Positions 1-4,938 of a stretch of DNA of 5,033 bases are shown one piece after another. The notes under the pieces are model-generated. The model was not told the DNA's origin. It made no database searches and was given only the letters and a program-made list of their open reading frames with translations. Numbering within the stretch: the first letter of the stretch is position 1; each line of letters begins with the position of its first letter. Position numbers and translations under genes: made by a program. The DNA is from Actinomycetota bacterium (GTDB taxonomy: Bacteria; Actinomycetota; Acidimicrobiia; Acidimicrobiales; CADCSY01). The DNA lies in assembly GCA_016178435.1 (NCBI GenBank), contig JACOTK010000205.1:1-5033 (forward strand), read 5' to 3'.

Positions 1-628
1 CCGCCTCATTGCGGAAGTCGATCTCGGAGTGCAGCGTGACGGAGAAATCGTCGATCACGGCAACCGGCTTGGCGAGGCGCCCGATGGCGGTCATACGCTC
101 GATGGCTCCGGCGCCAAAGCGCATGAGCCGCAGGTCGCGCTCGATGCGCCCACGCAGTCCGGGGCGGGCCACCTTGACCGCCACCTCGGTGCCATCGTGC
201 AACCGTGCCCGATGGACCTGCGCGACCGACGCCGCAGCAATGGGCTTCGGGTCGAACCACGCGAAGAGCTCCTCCACCGGCGCCCCGAGCTCGGCCTCGA
301 TGGTTCTCGGCGCGTGATCAGGGGGTTCCGGGGGCAACGAGTCCAGCAGGTGACGCAGCTCGGTGGTCAACTCCTCGGGAAACAGGCCCGGGCTGGAGGC
401 GATGAGCTGTCCGAACTTGATGAAAGACGGACCGAGCTCGGTGAAGCTGCGACGGAGCGTGACGGCAAGCGCCTGAGGCGCCCCCCGCTTGGCGCGCGTC
501 ATGCGCGGCGCCTCCCGGATGACCGATGCCACACCATGGCGCGTCAGCACACCGGCAATGCGCGCCAGTCGCCACCCGTCCCCGAGTTGCACCCGGCCCG
601 GGACAGCGTTCGGCTGCTTACCAGTCAT
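1..628 (-). CDS. ABC1/UbiB/AarF-family atypical kinase (5' part, runs off the left edge)
   Basis: This is the N-terminal part of an ABC1 (UbiB/ADCK/AarF) protein-kinase-like ATPase, a family linked to quinone and other isoprenoid-lipid biology. About 209 residues are visible from the chosen start. The family's KxGQ motif is at residues 71-74 in the context GPSFIKFGQLIASSPGLFP. The alanine-rich nucleotide loop is at about 131-137 (PIAAASVAQVHRA), the ATP-binding lysine at 152 (VAVKVARPGL), and the start of the E-x-DF--EA motif at the edge (SEIDFRNEA). The kinase core beyond this point, including the catalytic Asp and metal-binding residues, lies outside the window. ATG at 628 was chosen because a GGGGGG stretch (634-639) lies five bases upstream. 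An in-frame ATG at 649 would add seven residues but has only a poor AGGTG two bases away. The gene is divergent from the SCP2 gene. The family call is firm; the physiological substrate is unknown. Confidence 0.93.
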   Translation of the reverse strand, partial: MTGKQPNAVPGRVQLGDGWRLARIAGVLTRHGVASVIREAPRMTRAKRGAPQALAVTLRRSFTELGPSFIKFGQLIASSPGLFPEELTTELRHLLDSLPPEPPDHAPRTIEAELGAPVEELFAWFDPKPIAAASVAQVHRARLHDGTEVAVKVARPGLRGRIERDLRLMRFGAGAIERMTAIGRLAKPVAVIDDFSVTLHSEIDFRNEA

Positions 629-647
629 CCATTCCCCCCGGTGGCTC

Positions 648-688
648 ATGACACCTGTTCTGCTCGCGATCGTAACTTATCTGCTATA
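648..688 (+). promoter_or_regulatory. candidate promoter for the SCP2 gene in the divergent intergenic region
   Basis: ATGACA (648-653) resembles a -35 box. TAACTT (673-678) fits an actinobacterial TANNNT -10 box, though the 19-base spacer is slightly long. The first base of the ATG at 688 is ten bases past this -10 box, and there is no Shine-Dalgarno sequence, so a leaderless transcript is plausible. A TGC-TATATG extended -10 (682-690) could instead serve a start at 697. The opposite strand carries TAAGTT (679-674) and TACGAT (674-669), which could drive the kinase gene, so the two promoters may overlap. All of this is inferred from motif matches. Confidence 0.35.
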
Positions 689-1104
689 TGTTGGCTATGC
701 CTGCCTACCAATTTCTTTCGGATGAGTGGTTCGAAGAAGTCGATCGCCTGCGTGAGCCCATCCAGGCGCTCGAGGACAAACCACTCAATATTCGCGTGAC
801 CGACGGCCCCGGCGGCGAACGGCTGTTGCACATGGCGGGGCTCGACATCGGCCAGGGGTTACTCGAAAGTGCAACCGCTACCGTCGTGGTTCCCTACGCA
901 ACCGCACGCCGTATGCTCTTCGAGGCCGATGACCTCGCCCAGGCCGGCATGCAGGCCGTGATGAGTGGAGAGATCAAGGTGGAGGGCGACCTGAGCACCG
1001 TGATGGACCTCGCGACGCCGCTGACGGATTCGGGGCTCACCCCCGACGATCAGAAGGCCATGATCGGCATTCTGCGCAAGCGACTGTCCGCCTTCACGGA
1101 GTAG
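688..1104 (+). CDS. SCP2 sterol-carrier-domain protein
   Basis: The product is a 138-residue protein consisting of one SCP2-like domain, a fold with a hydrophobic pocket that binds sterols, fatty acyl chains or other lipids; it usually acts in the cytosol. Evidence is the overall layout: an N-terminal segment (QFLSDEWFEEVDRLREPI, residues 8-25), a beta-rich middle (LNIRVTD, TATVVVPYATARRM) and the hallmark stretch at residues 88-106 (MQAVMSGEIKVEGDLSTVM), the 'G-IKVEGD' signature of the family. There is no signal peptide or membrane segment. The start could be ATG 688 or ATG 697 (MPAYQFL); neither has a Shine-Dalgarno sequence, and 688 fits a leaderless start. It lies divergent to a UbiB-like kinase gene and 30 bases upstream of the GDR-repeat protein gene, probably co-transcribed with it. 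E. coli UbiJ also has an SCP2 domain and works with UbiB, but these proteins are too divergent for a direct equivalence. Confidence 0.85.
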   Translation: MLAMPAYQFLSDEWFEEVDRLREPIQALEDKPLNIRVTDGPGGERLLHMAGLDIGQGLLESATATVVVPYATARRMLFEADDLAQAGMQAVMSGEIKVEGDLSTVMDLATPLTDSGLTPDDQKAMIGILRKRLSAFTE

Positions 1105-1134
1105 CCTCAGGGCGGCGGTGCGGCGTCATGCCTT

Positions 1135-2559
1135 ATGTCACGAAGGATTGAGGTCGAACTTACCAGCGATCGGGGCGACGGCTCCTGGACGTGGCGTGCT
1201 GCGGGCGCCCGTCTCCCGAAAGGCGAGCTGGACGGAGCGTTGCTGTACGTGGGTGCGAAGGTCGGTGATGTTGTTCGCGCCGATGCCGACTTCGACATCG
1301 ACGGCATCACCATCCTCGCCATCCTCGCCCCCAAGGGCGCCCGGGCGCTGCCCGAGACCATCGAGATCATCGGATCCAAACGCGACGACGGACCACTGGT
1401 GACAAGTCAACTCGTTCCCGGTCGCAAGGGCGACCGGGGGGATCGCGGAGATCGAGGCCCGCGCGGAGACCGGGGAGACCGCCGCCCTCGCTCCCCTCGC
1501 CCCGACGGCGAGCGCTCCGAGCGTCGTCCCACCGGGCCTCGTCGGGAAGGACCCCGACCCGAACGCCCCGCTCCTCTGCCTGTGCGCCCGAAGGCCAAGA
1601 AGCTGCGACCGGGCCGGGTCCACCGTCAGGCGATCGTCGCGAGCCTTCCTCCCGAGCAACAACCCATTGCGGAACAGGCGCTCATCGGAGGGCTCCCCGC
1701 GGTGCGCAGTGCCATCGAGGACCAGAACACCAAGGCCCTTGCCGAGGGCCTCCCAACGGTTCCCGTCGAGGCAATCCTGACCATCGCCGAGGGACTGCTC
1801 CCTCGCCTTCAGGTGGCCGACTGGCTCGACCGGGCCGAGGCCGCCATGGCCCACATCAACGAGCTGGCGCTTCGTGATCTGCGTTCCGTGGTCACCGGTG
1901 CCGACGTGGTGCGTGACGAGACAACCCGTGAGCTTGCAGGTCAACTGCGCGAAGCCCTCGAGCGCCGGACCAGGGAGGAGGCTGAGCAGTGGCTGGTCGA
2001 TCTCACCCAATCGATTCAGGCCGGCCGGGTCGTACGGGCGCTGCGCCTCACCGCTCGCCCGCCTGATGCATCCGCTGTCGTCCCGGCGGATCTGTCGGCG
2101 GCCCTGACCGGGGCTGTCAACACCGCCATGGCAGCCGACACCTTGACCGATCGATGGACGATGCTGATCGACGCACTGGCCTACTCCTCGGTGAGGGCCG
2201 ATGTTCAGCCGAGCGGCGTGCCGAGCGAGCCGAGCGAGGAGTTGCTCGCCATGGTGCGCAAGCATGCGGGACGCATGCCGGGAGTGGCCAGGTCGTTCGG
2301 CATCGAGCCCCCGCCCGCCAAGACGGCGAGGGCCGCCAAGCCCCCCAGATCCGCCAAGCCCGCCACGAAGTCGCCAGGCCCGTTGGCACCTCACCGTGAT
2401 GCGGCACGCGGACCGGCCGTTCTGGTGGGCGGACGTCGGATTCCCCCGCCCCCACCGCCCCGGCGGGCTGCGGAGACGCCCGTTGCGGAGACGCCCGTCG
2501 TGACAGCCGAAACGATGGAGGGACCCCCGTCGGCCGTCGCCGAAGAGACGATCGACTGA
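1135..2559 (+). CDS. unassigned protein with beta-rich N-terminus, basic GDR-repeat linker and helical core
   Basis: I do not recognise this 474-residue protein. Residues 1-80 look beta-rich and compact (IEVELTSDRGDGSWTWRAAG; GALLYVGAKVGDVVRADADF), compatible with a small OB- or TRAM-like barrel. Residues 97-160 are a basic, disordered linker with near-tandem GDR units, then Arg/Pro-rich sequence. Residues 163-350 are mostly amphipathic helices (e.g. AEQWLVDLTQSIQAGRVVRALRL at 283-305, broken here only by its own coordinates). From about 390 comes an Ala/Pro/Lys tail with six prolines (437-442) and a doubled AETPV. No signal peptide or membrane helix is evident. A barrel plus Arg-rich linker suggests nucleic-acid or ribosome contact, but that is inference. 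ATG 1135 follows the SCP2 stop by 30 bases in the same frame and lacks a Shine-Dalgarno sequence, so translation may depend on coupling. The six-proline run would be expected to need EF-P. The reading frame is reliable (long, abutting neighbours); the function is unknown. Confidence 0.88.
   Translation: MSRRIEVELTSDRGDGSWTWRAAGARLPKGELDGALLYVGAKVGDVVRADADFDIDGITILAILAPKGARALPETIEIIGSKRDDGPLVTSQLVPGRKGDRGDRGDRGPRGDRGDRRPRSPRPDGERSERRPTGPRREGPRPERPAPLPVRPKAKKLRPGRVHRQAIVASLPPEQQPIAEQALIGGLPAVRSAIEDQNTKALAEGLPTVPVEAILTIAEGLLPRLQVADWLDRAEAAMAHINELALRDLRSVVTGADVVRDETTRELAGQLREALERRTREEAEQWLVDLTQSIQAGRVVRALRLTARPPDASAVVPADLSAALTGAVNTAMAADTLTDRWTMLIDALAYSSVRADVQPSGVPSEPSEELLAMVRKHAGRMPGVARSFGIEPPPAKTARAAKPPRSAKPATKSPGPLAPHRDAARGPAVLVGGRRIPPPPPPRRAAETPVAETPVVTAETMEGPPSAVAEETID
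1423..1482 (+). repeat. imperfect tandem repeat encoding GDR units
   Basis: This stretch encodes residues 97-116 of the unassigned protein: RKGDRGDRGDRGPRGDRGDR. The unit is nine bases or six bases with substitutions at third codon positions (gac-cgg-ggg, gat-cgc-gga, gat-cga-ggc, gac-cgg-gga). The peptide pattern is kept while the codons vary, so selection seems to act on the protein rather than on recent slippage. Confidence 0.7.
2470..2499 (+). repeat. 15-base tandem duplication encoding AETPV-AETPV
   Basis: Two adjacent 15-base copies (GCGGAGACGCCCGTT and GCGGAGACGCCCGTC) differ only at the last base. They encode AETPVAETPV at residues 446-455, in the disordered C-terminal tail just after the six-proline run. 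Near identity at the DNA level suggests a recent slippage duplication. Confidence 0.85.
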
Positions 2560-2578
2560 GTCCGCCTGCCGGTCAGTC

Positions 2579-2608
2579 TCGACAGGGCCGGCGGTGAGCC
2601 CTTAGGGT
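2579..2608 (+). promoter_or_regulatory. candidate promoter, leaderless, for the crotonase gene
   Basis: TCGACA (2579-2584) matches the -35 consensus TTGACA at five of six positions. After an 18-base spacer, TAGGGT (2603-2608) fits the actinobacterial -10 form TANNNT. The ATG of the crotonase gene begins seven bases after the -10 box and no Shine-Dalgarno sequence is present, so transcription probably starts at or very near the ATG. The -10 box is part of a short palindrome CCCTTAGGG (2599-2607), which might also be an operator half; that is speculative. Confidence 0.55.
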
Positions 2609-2615
2609 CTGTTCC

Positions 2616-3377
2616 ATGGTCGAATTTGAACAGCATGGACGCGTCGCCGTCCTCACGATTAACCGTCCCGAAGCCCGCAACGCCATCAATGGTGAGGTCT
2701 CCGCAGCGATGGAGGCGCACTTTGACCGTTTCGAGGAAGATCCCGATCTGTGGGTTGGCATCATCGCCGGAGCGGGCCCGGTCTTCTGCGCCGGGGCCGA
2801 CCTGAAGGCGGTCTCCACGGGCCAGGCCGCCGGGCTCATGACTGCCAAAGGCGGCTTTGCCGGTCTTTGTGCCCGCGAGCGGACCAAGCCCCTCATCGCT
2901 GCGGTCAACGGCCCCGCCGTCGCCGGCGGCTGTGAGATCGTGCTCGCCTGCGATCTCGTGGTCGCATCGACCGAGGCAAAGTTCGGCATTCCCGAGGTCA
3001 AGCGTTCACTGGTCGCCGCCGGTGGCGGCCTTTTCCGCCTTCCGCGGGCGATCCCCCGCAACCTGGCCATGGAGCTCGCCCTGACCGGCGACACCATCTC
3101 CGCTGAGCGCGCCTACCAGCTCGGCATGGTGAATGCGCTCGTCGACCCGGGCAAAGCCGTCGAGGGGGCTCTCGATCTCGCCGAGCGGATCTGCGTCAAT
3201 GCGCCGGTGGCCGTCCGCGAGAGCCGCAAGGTCGTTGCCGAGACGATCCTCGCGGACGACGAGACCGGGTGGCGTCTCAGCAACGAGGCATTCATGCGCG
3301 TGGCGCAGAGCGAGGACTTCTCGGAGGGCCCCCTCGCGTTCATCGAGAAGCGCGCACCTCAGTGGAAGGGACGCTGA
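2616..3377 (+). CDS. enoyl-CoA hydratase / crotonase-family protein
   Basis: This 253-residue crotonase-family enzyme probably hydrates trans-2-enoyl-CoA to 3-hydroxyacyl-CoA in fatty-acid or sterol side-chain beta-oxidation. The start LTINRPEARNAI (residues 13-24) is typical. The oxyanion-hole motif CAGADLK is at 58-64. The second block, AAVNGPAVAGGCEIVLACDL (95-114), carries Glu107, equivalent to Glu144 of rat mitochondrial hydratase. Glu127, in FGIPEVK, is equivalent to Glu164. Both catalytic glutamates are therefore present, which favours true hydratase activity over an isomerase-only or thioesterase role. The glycine-rich AAGGGLFRLPR segment follows at 134-144 and resembles mycobacterial EchA proteins. 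Length is normal for the family. It has its own candidate promoter and ends 20 bases from the converging Nudix gene. Substrate chain length cannot be read from sequence; related crotonases also act as carnitinyl-CoA dehydratases or ring-cleaving enzymes. Confidence 0.93.
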   Translation: MVEFEQHGRVAVLTINRPEARNAINGEVSAAMEAHFDRFEEDPDLWVGIIAGAGPVFCAGADLKAVSTGQAAGLMTAKGGFAGLCARERTKPLIAAVNGPAVAGGCEIVLACDLVVASTEAKFGIPEVKRSLVAAGGGLFRLPRAIPRNLAMELALTGDTISAERAYQLGMVNALVDPGKAVEGALDLAERICVNAPVAVRESRKVVAETILADDETGWRLSNEAFMRVAQSEDFSEGPLAFIEKRAPQWKGR

Positions 3378-3379
3378 CC

Positions 3380-3395
3380 CTCGGCCGATACCGAG
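3380..3395. terminator. weak hairpin between convergent genes
   Basis: CTCGG (3380-3384) and CCGAG (3391-3395) form a 5-bp stem with a 6-base loop in the 20-base gap between the crotonase and Nudix stop codons. Its position suits a shared bidirectional terminator. However, the stem is short and there is no T-run on either side, so it may be chance or need another termination factor. Confidence 0.25.
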
Positions 3396-3397
3396 CC

Positions 3398-3817
3398 TCA
3401 GGCAATGACGTCGAGCACGCCATGCTCGTGGAGGAACTCGGCGAGACCCTCCACGAGGTTCAACTCGGCCACCTCGTGGAGAGGAACCCATTTGGCGTCG
3501 ATCGCGTCGTCGCCCGCCACGGGCTCCTCCAGGTCGAGCACATCGACGATGAAGTCGAGAATCACGAGGTGGCGGTCATCGTCGATCCGTTCGACCCAGC
3601 CGAGCAGTCGACCGCACAGCCCCTCGACGCCGGTCTCTTCGCGCAGCTCTCGAATGACCGCTTCGGCGAGGGTCTCCCCGATCCGCACACGCCCGCCGGG
3701 AACGCTCCATGCCCAACGTCCCGGGTCCTGGCCGCGCTGTACCAGTAAGAGCCGGCCTTCGGCAATCGTCACCGCCCCGACGCACACCTCGGGGCCGGGG
3801 GCGACCTGCGGGCTCAC
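3398..3817 (-). CDS. Nudix hydrolase (MutT/ADP-ribose pyrophosphatase-like)
   Basis: This 139-residue Nudix protein hydrolyses a nucleoside diphosphate linked to another moiety (e.g. oxidised dNTP, ADP-ribose, NDP-sugar), using a divalent metal. The Nudix box is perfect: G42-x5-E48-x7-R56-E57-L58-R59-E60-E61-T62-G63-V64, matching GX5EX7REUXEEXGU. Before it are a beta strand (VCVGAVTIAEGRLLLVQRG, 11-29) and the usual W-S-VPGG turn (WAWSVPGGRV). After it come ILDFIVDVLD and a closing helix. I chose GTG 3817: it overlaps the TGA of the upstream GNAT gene as GTGA, implying translational coupling. An upstream ATG in the open frame would add 55 Arg/Ser-rich residues that overlap the GNAT gene and look non-coding. 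Specificity cannot be assigned; the short single-domain form resembles YjhB/MutT-type enzymes. Confidence 0.92.
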   Translation of the reverse strand: MSPQVAPGPEVCVGAVTIAEGRLLLVQRGQDPGRWAWSVPGGRVRIGETLAEAVIRELREETGVEGLCGRLLGWVERIDDDRHLVILDFIVDVLDLEEPVAGDDAIDAKWVPLHEVAELNLVEGLAEFLHEHGVLDVIA

Positions 3818-4341
3818 CGGTAACTCGTTTCGCCGTCCGTACCGACGTCGTCGCCGGCGTGCACTCCGCCATCCACAAGGCGATGATGAACGATGATGGC
3901 GCGGGCGGTGAAGTGAGCCGTCTCGAAGAAGTTCTTGGCCTGTCGGTTTCCGGGAAGCACCGTCGCATCGACGCCGCTGCAACCCCGCTCCACGGCCCAG
4001 GCGACGACGGTTTCGATGAGCAACTCGCCAACCCCGACCTCGCGGGCGTTCTCCATGACAAAGATGTCGTTGATCACGCCCAGGCGCTCGCCGTTCCGCA
4101 AGCCCTCGATGCGCGCCCTCGCATATCCGACAACGGCGTCATCGATCGTGCCGACAAGCAACAATGCCTCGGGGTCCCCGAGGCACGAGGCGAGCACCGA
4201 ATCGGCGGGAATCGATATCGCCTCCCGATTTGACCAAACATGGCCACCCCGGGCCTCCGCCTGCTCACCGACTGCCATCGCCGCCAAGGCGGACAGCTGG
4301 GCCAGGTCCTCGTTGTCGGCGCGTCGAACCGCCTCGATCAC
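3814..4341 (-). CDS. GNAT-family N-acetyltransferase
   Basis: The product is a 175-residue GNAT acetyltransferase transferring acetyl from acetyl-CoA to an amine of unknown identity. The N-terminus has the typical strand-helix form (IEAVRRADNEDLAQLSALA, 2-20). Strand 4 is NDIFVMENAR (91-100), followed by the acetyl-CoA pyrophosphate-binding motif R-x-x-G-x-G (R100, G103, G105) and its helix. The C-terminal part LPGNRQAKNFFETAHFTAR (129-147) matches the usual 'GN--A--F-E--GF' motif. About 20 further residues form a Gly/Asp-rich tail. GTG 4341 is preferred: it is the first start codon after the upstream gene's stop (10 bases away), and the longer open frame upstream would encode Arg/Ser/Pro-rich sequence antiparallel to nothing sensible and in another frame of the upstream gene. 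The ribosome site is weak, so coupling is likely. The stop overlaps the Nudix start. Confidence 0.9.
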   Translation of the reverse strand: MIEAVRRADNEDLAQLSALAAMAVGEQAEARGGHVWSNREAISIPADSVLASCLGDPEALLLVGTIDDAVVGYARARIEGLRNGERLGVINDIFVMENAREVGVGELLIETVVAWAVERGCSGVDATVLPGNRQAKNFFETAHFTARAIIVHHRLVDGGVHAGDDVGTDGETSYR

Positions 4342-4351
4342 TCGATGTCGA

Positions 4352-4849
4352 TCAGTTGGTCGACGACTGCATCTGGGCAATCCTGGCCAGCACCGTTCGT
4401 CGACCCCGATGCTGATCCTCATAGGCGCGCACCGCTTCGAGCTCCCCGGCGTCGAGTGCCGCCAACCTTGGAAGGACCTGCGAAGCCGACAGCGAGTCGT
4501 AGTCGGGCACCGCGAGCAGCTCTGCACCGGGGCCGGTGGTGGGGGCCGAGCGAACCAGTCGTGGCGAGGCCACGACACCTCCCTGAGCTCCACCTGTCCA
4601 TCGATCACCGGCCAGATCCTGGTCGTCACTCGAGCGGGCGAGCTCCGCTCGCGCCTCCTCGATCGCGAGGCGACCCGCCAACTTGGCGGCGGTGAACTGA
4701 CCCGCGAGGTTGCCGGCGGCAAGCTCGGTACGACCCACCTCGACAAGCTTCGGCAACATCATCTTGGCGATGCTTGCCAAACCCACGGGGGCATACAACA
4801 GCATCTCCACCGCCTGCTCGGCAGCGCTCTTCTCCTGATGGTCGACCAT
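4352..4849 (-). CDS. helical protein of unknown function, first gene of the GNAT-Nudix operon
   Basis: This 165-residue protein has no assignable function. Residues 11-75 look mainly helical and amphipathic, starting with EQAVEMLLYAPVGLASIAKMML and then LVEVGRTELAAGNL; the 'APVGLA...GR-EL' layout recalls phasin-like or lipid-surface proteins, but this is only a resemblance. A variable Gly/Pro-rich linker (76-113) follows. Residues 115-158 form a helix-turn-helix-like hairpin, PDYDSLSASQVLPRLAALD then AGELEAVRAYEDQHRGRRTVL. I recognise that YD-L-A-----L--L---EL--VR-YE--H--R-TVL pattern from the C-termini of several actinobacterial proteins of unknown role. Start: ATG 4849 lies nine bases after a GGGGAG; ATG 4858 directly abuts that site and is less likely. 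A TTG at 4906 would place coding sequence across an inverted repeat and is not favoured. Downstream, GNAT starts 10 bases after the stop. Confidence 0.82.
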   Translation of the reverse strand: MVDHQEKSAAEQAVEMLLYAPVGLASIAKMMLPKLVEVGRTELAAGNLAGQFTAAKLAGRLAIEEARAELARSSDDQDLAGDRWTGGAQGGVVASPRLVRSAPTTGPGAELLAVPDYDSLSASQVLPRLAALDAGELEAVRAYEDQHRGRRTVLARIAQMQSSTN

Positions 4850-4858
4850 GGCGCTCAT

Positions 4859-4864
4859 CTCCCC
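4859..4864 (-). promoter_or_regulatory. Shine-Dalgarno site deciding the start of the unknown helical protein
   Basis: GGGGAG on the minus strand ends right at ATG 4858 and is nine bases from ATG 4849. The spacing favours 4849. It sits immediately downstream of the inverted repeat at 4867-4908, so RNA folding there could influence access to it. Confidence 0.55.
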
Positions 4865-4866
4865 AT

Positions 4867-4908
4867 CGTTGTCGAAGTTGTGGTCACAGGGAAAGTCAAA
4901 CGACAACG
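4867..4908. repeat. 8-bp inverted repeat in the operon leader
   Basis: CGTTGTCG (4867-4874) and CGACAACG (4901-4908) are perfect reverse complements separated by 26 bases. On the transcribed (minus) strand the repeat lies just upstream of the Shine-Dalgarno site for the unknown helical protein. It could be an operator for a dimeric regulator or a long-loop RNA hairpin. No T-run follows, so it is not a normal intrinsic terminator. Confidence 0.5.
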
Positions 4909-4938
4909 CTCCATCAAGAGGCGGTACTGCATCAAGAG
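4909..4938. repeat. 12-base direct repeat spaced by 18 bases
   Basis: CTCCATCAAGAG (4909-4920) and CTGCATCAAGAG (4927-4938) match at 11 of 12 positions with an 18-base period. The second copy covers the stop codon of the DUF4193-like gene; the first abuts the inverted repeat. This may be a pair of same-face regulator sites or a small duplication. Confidence 0.5.

Noticed and set aside
29..799. 256-residue plus-strand open frame over the ABC1 kinase gene
   Set aside because: It lies opposite a gene with clear ABC1 motifs and its product is low-complexity Arg/Pro-rich sequence that also runs into the SCP2 gene; a GC-rich shadow.
1423..1482. Collagen-like surface protein or RGD cell-adhesion motif
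   Set aside because: The GDR/RGD triplets sit in a strongly basic linker of a protein with no signal peptide, and glycine spacing is not kept over a length that could form a collagen helix.
1138..2394. 418-residue minus-strand open frame opposite the GDR-repeat protein gene
   Set aside because: The plus-strand frame is contiguous with neighbours and has a sensible domain layout. The antisense product is Gly/Arg/His-rich without motifs; typical shadow in high-GC DNA.
2562..2594. Possible terminator hairpin after the GDR-protein gene (CCGCCtGCC / GGCcGGCGG)
   Set aside because: The stem has a mismatch, the loop is 15 bases, no T-run follows, and it overlaps the candidate -35 box of the next gene.
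3818..3982. 55-residue N-terminal extension of the Nudix protein
   Set aside because: It overlaps the GNAT gene, is Arg/Ser-rich and unlike Nudix N-termini; the GTGA overlap gives a better start.
4342..4746. Longer GNAT reading frame (310 residues)
   Set aside because: The extra 135 residues overlap the upstream gene in another frame and are Arg/Ser/Pro-rich; the GNAT domain starts right after GTG 4341.
4850..4906. TTG start at 4906 for the unknown helical protein
   Set aside because: It would translate the inverted-repeat leader, lacks a ribosome site, and the frame is merely open further upstream by chance; ATG 4849 has GGGGAG at good spacing.
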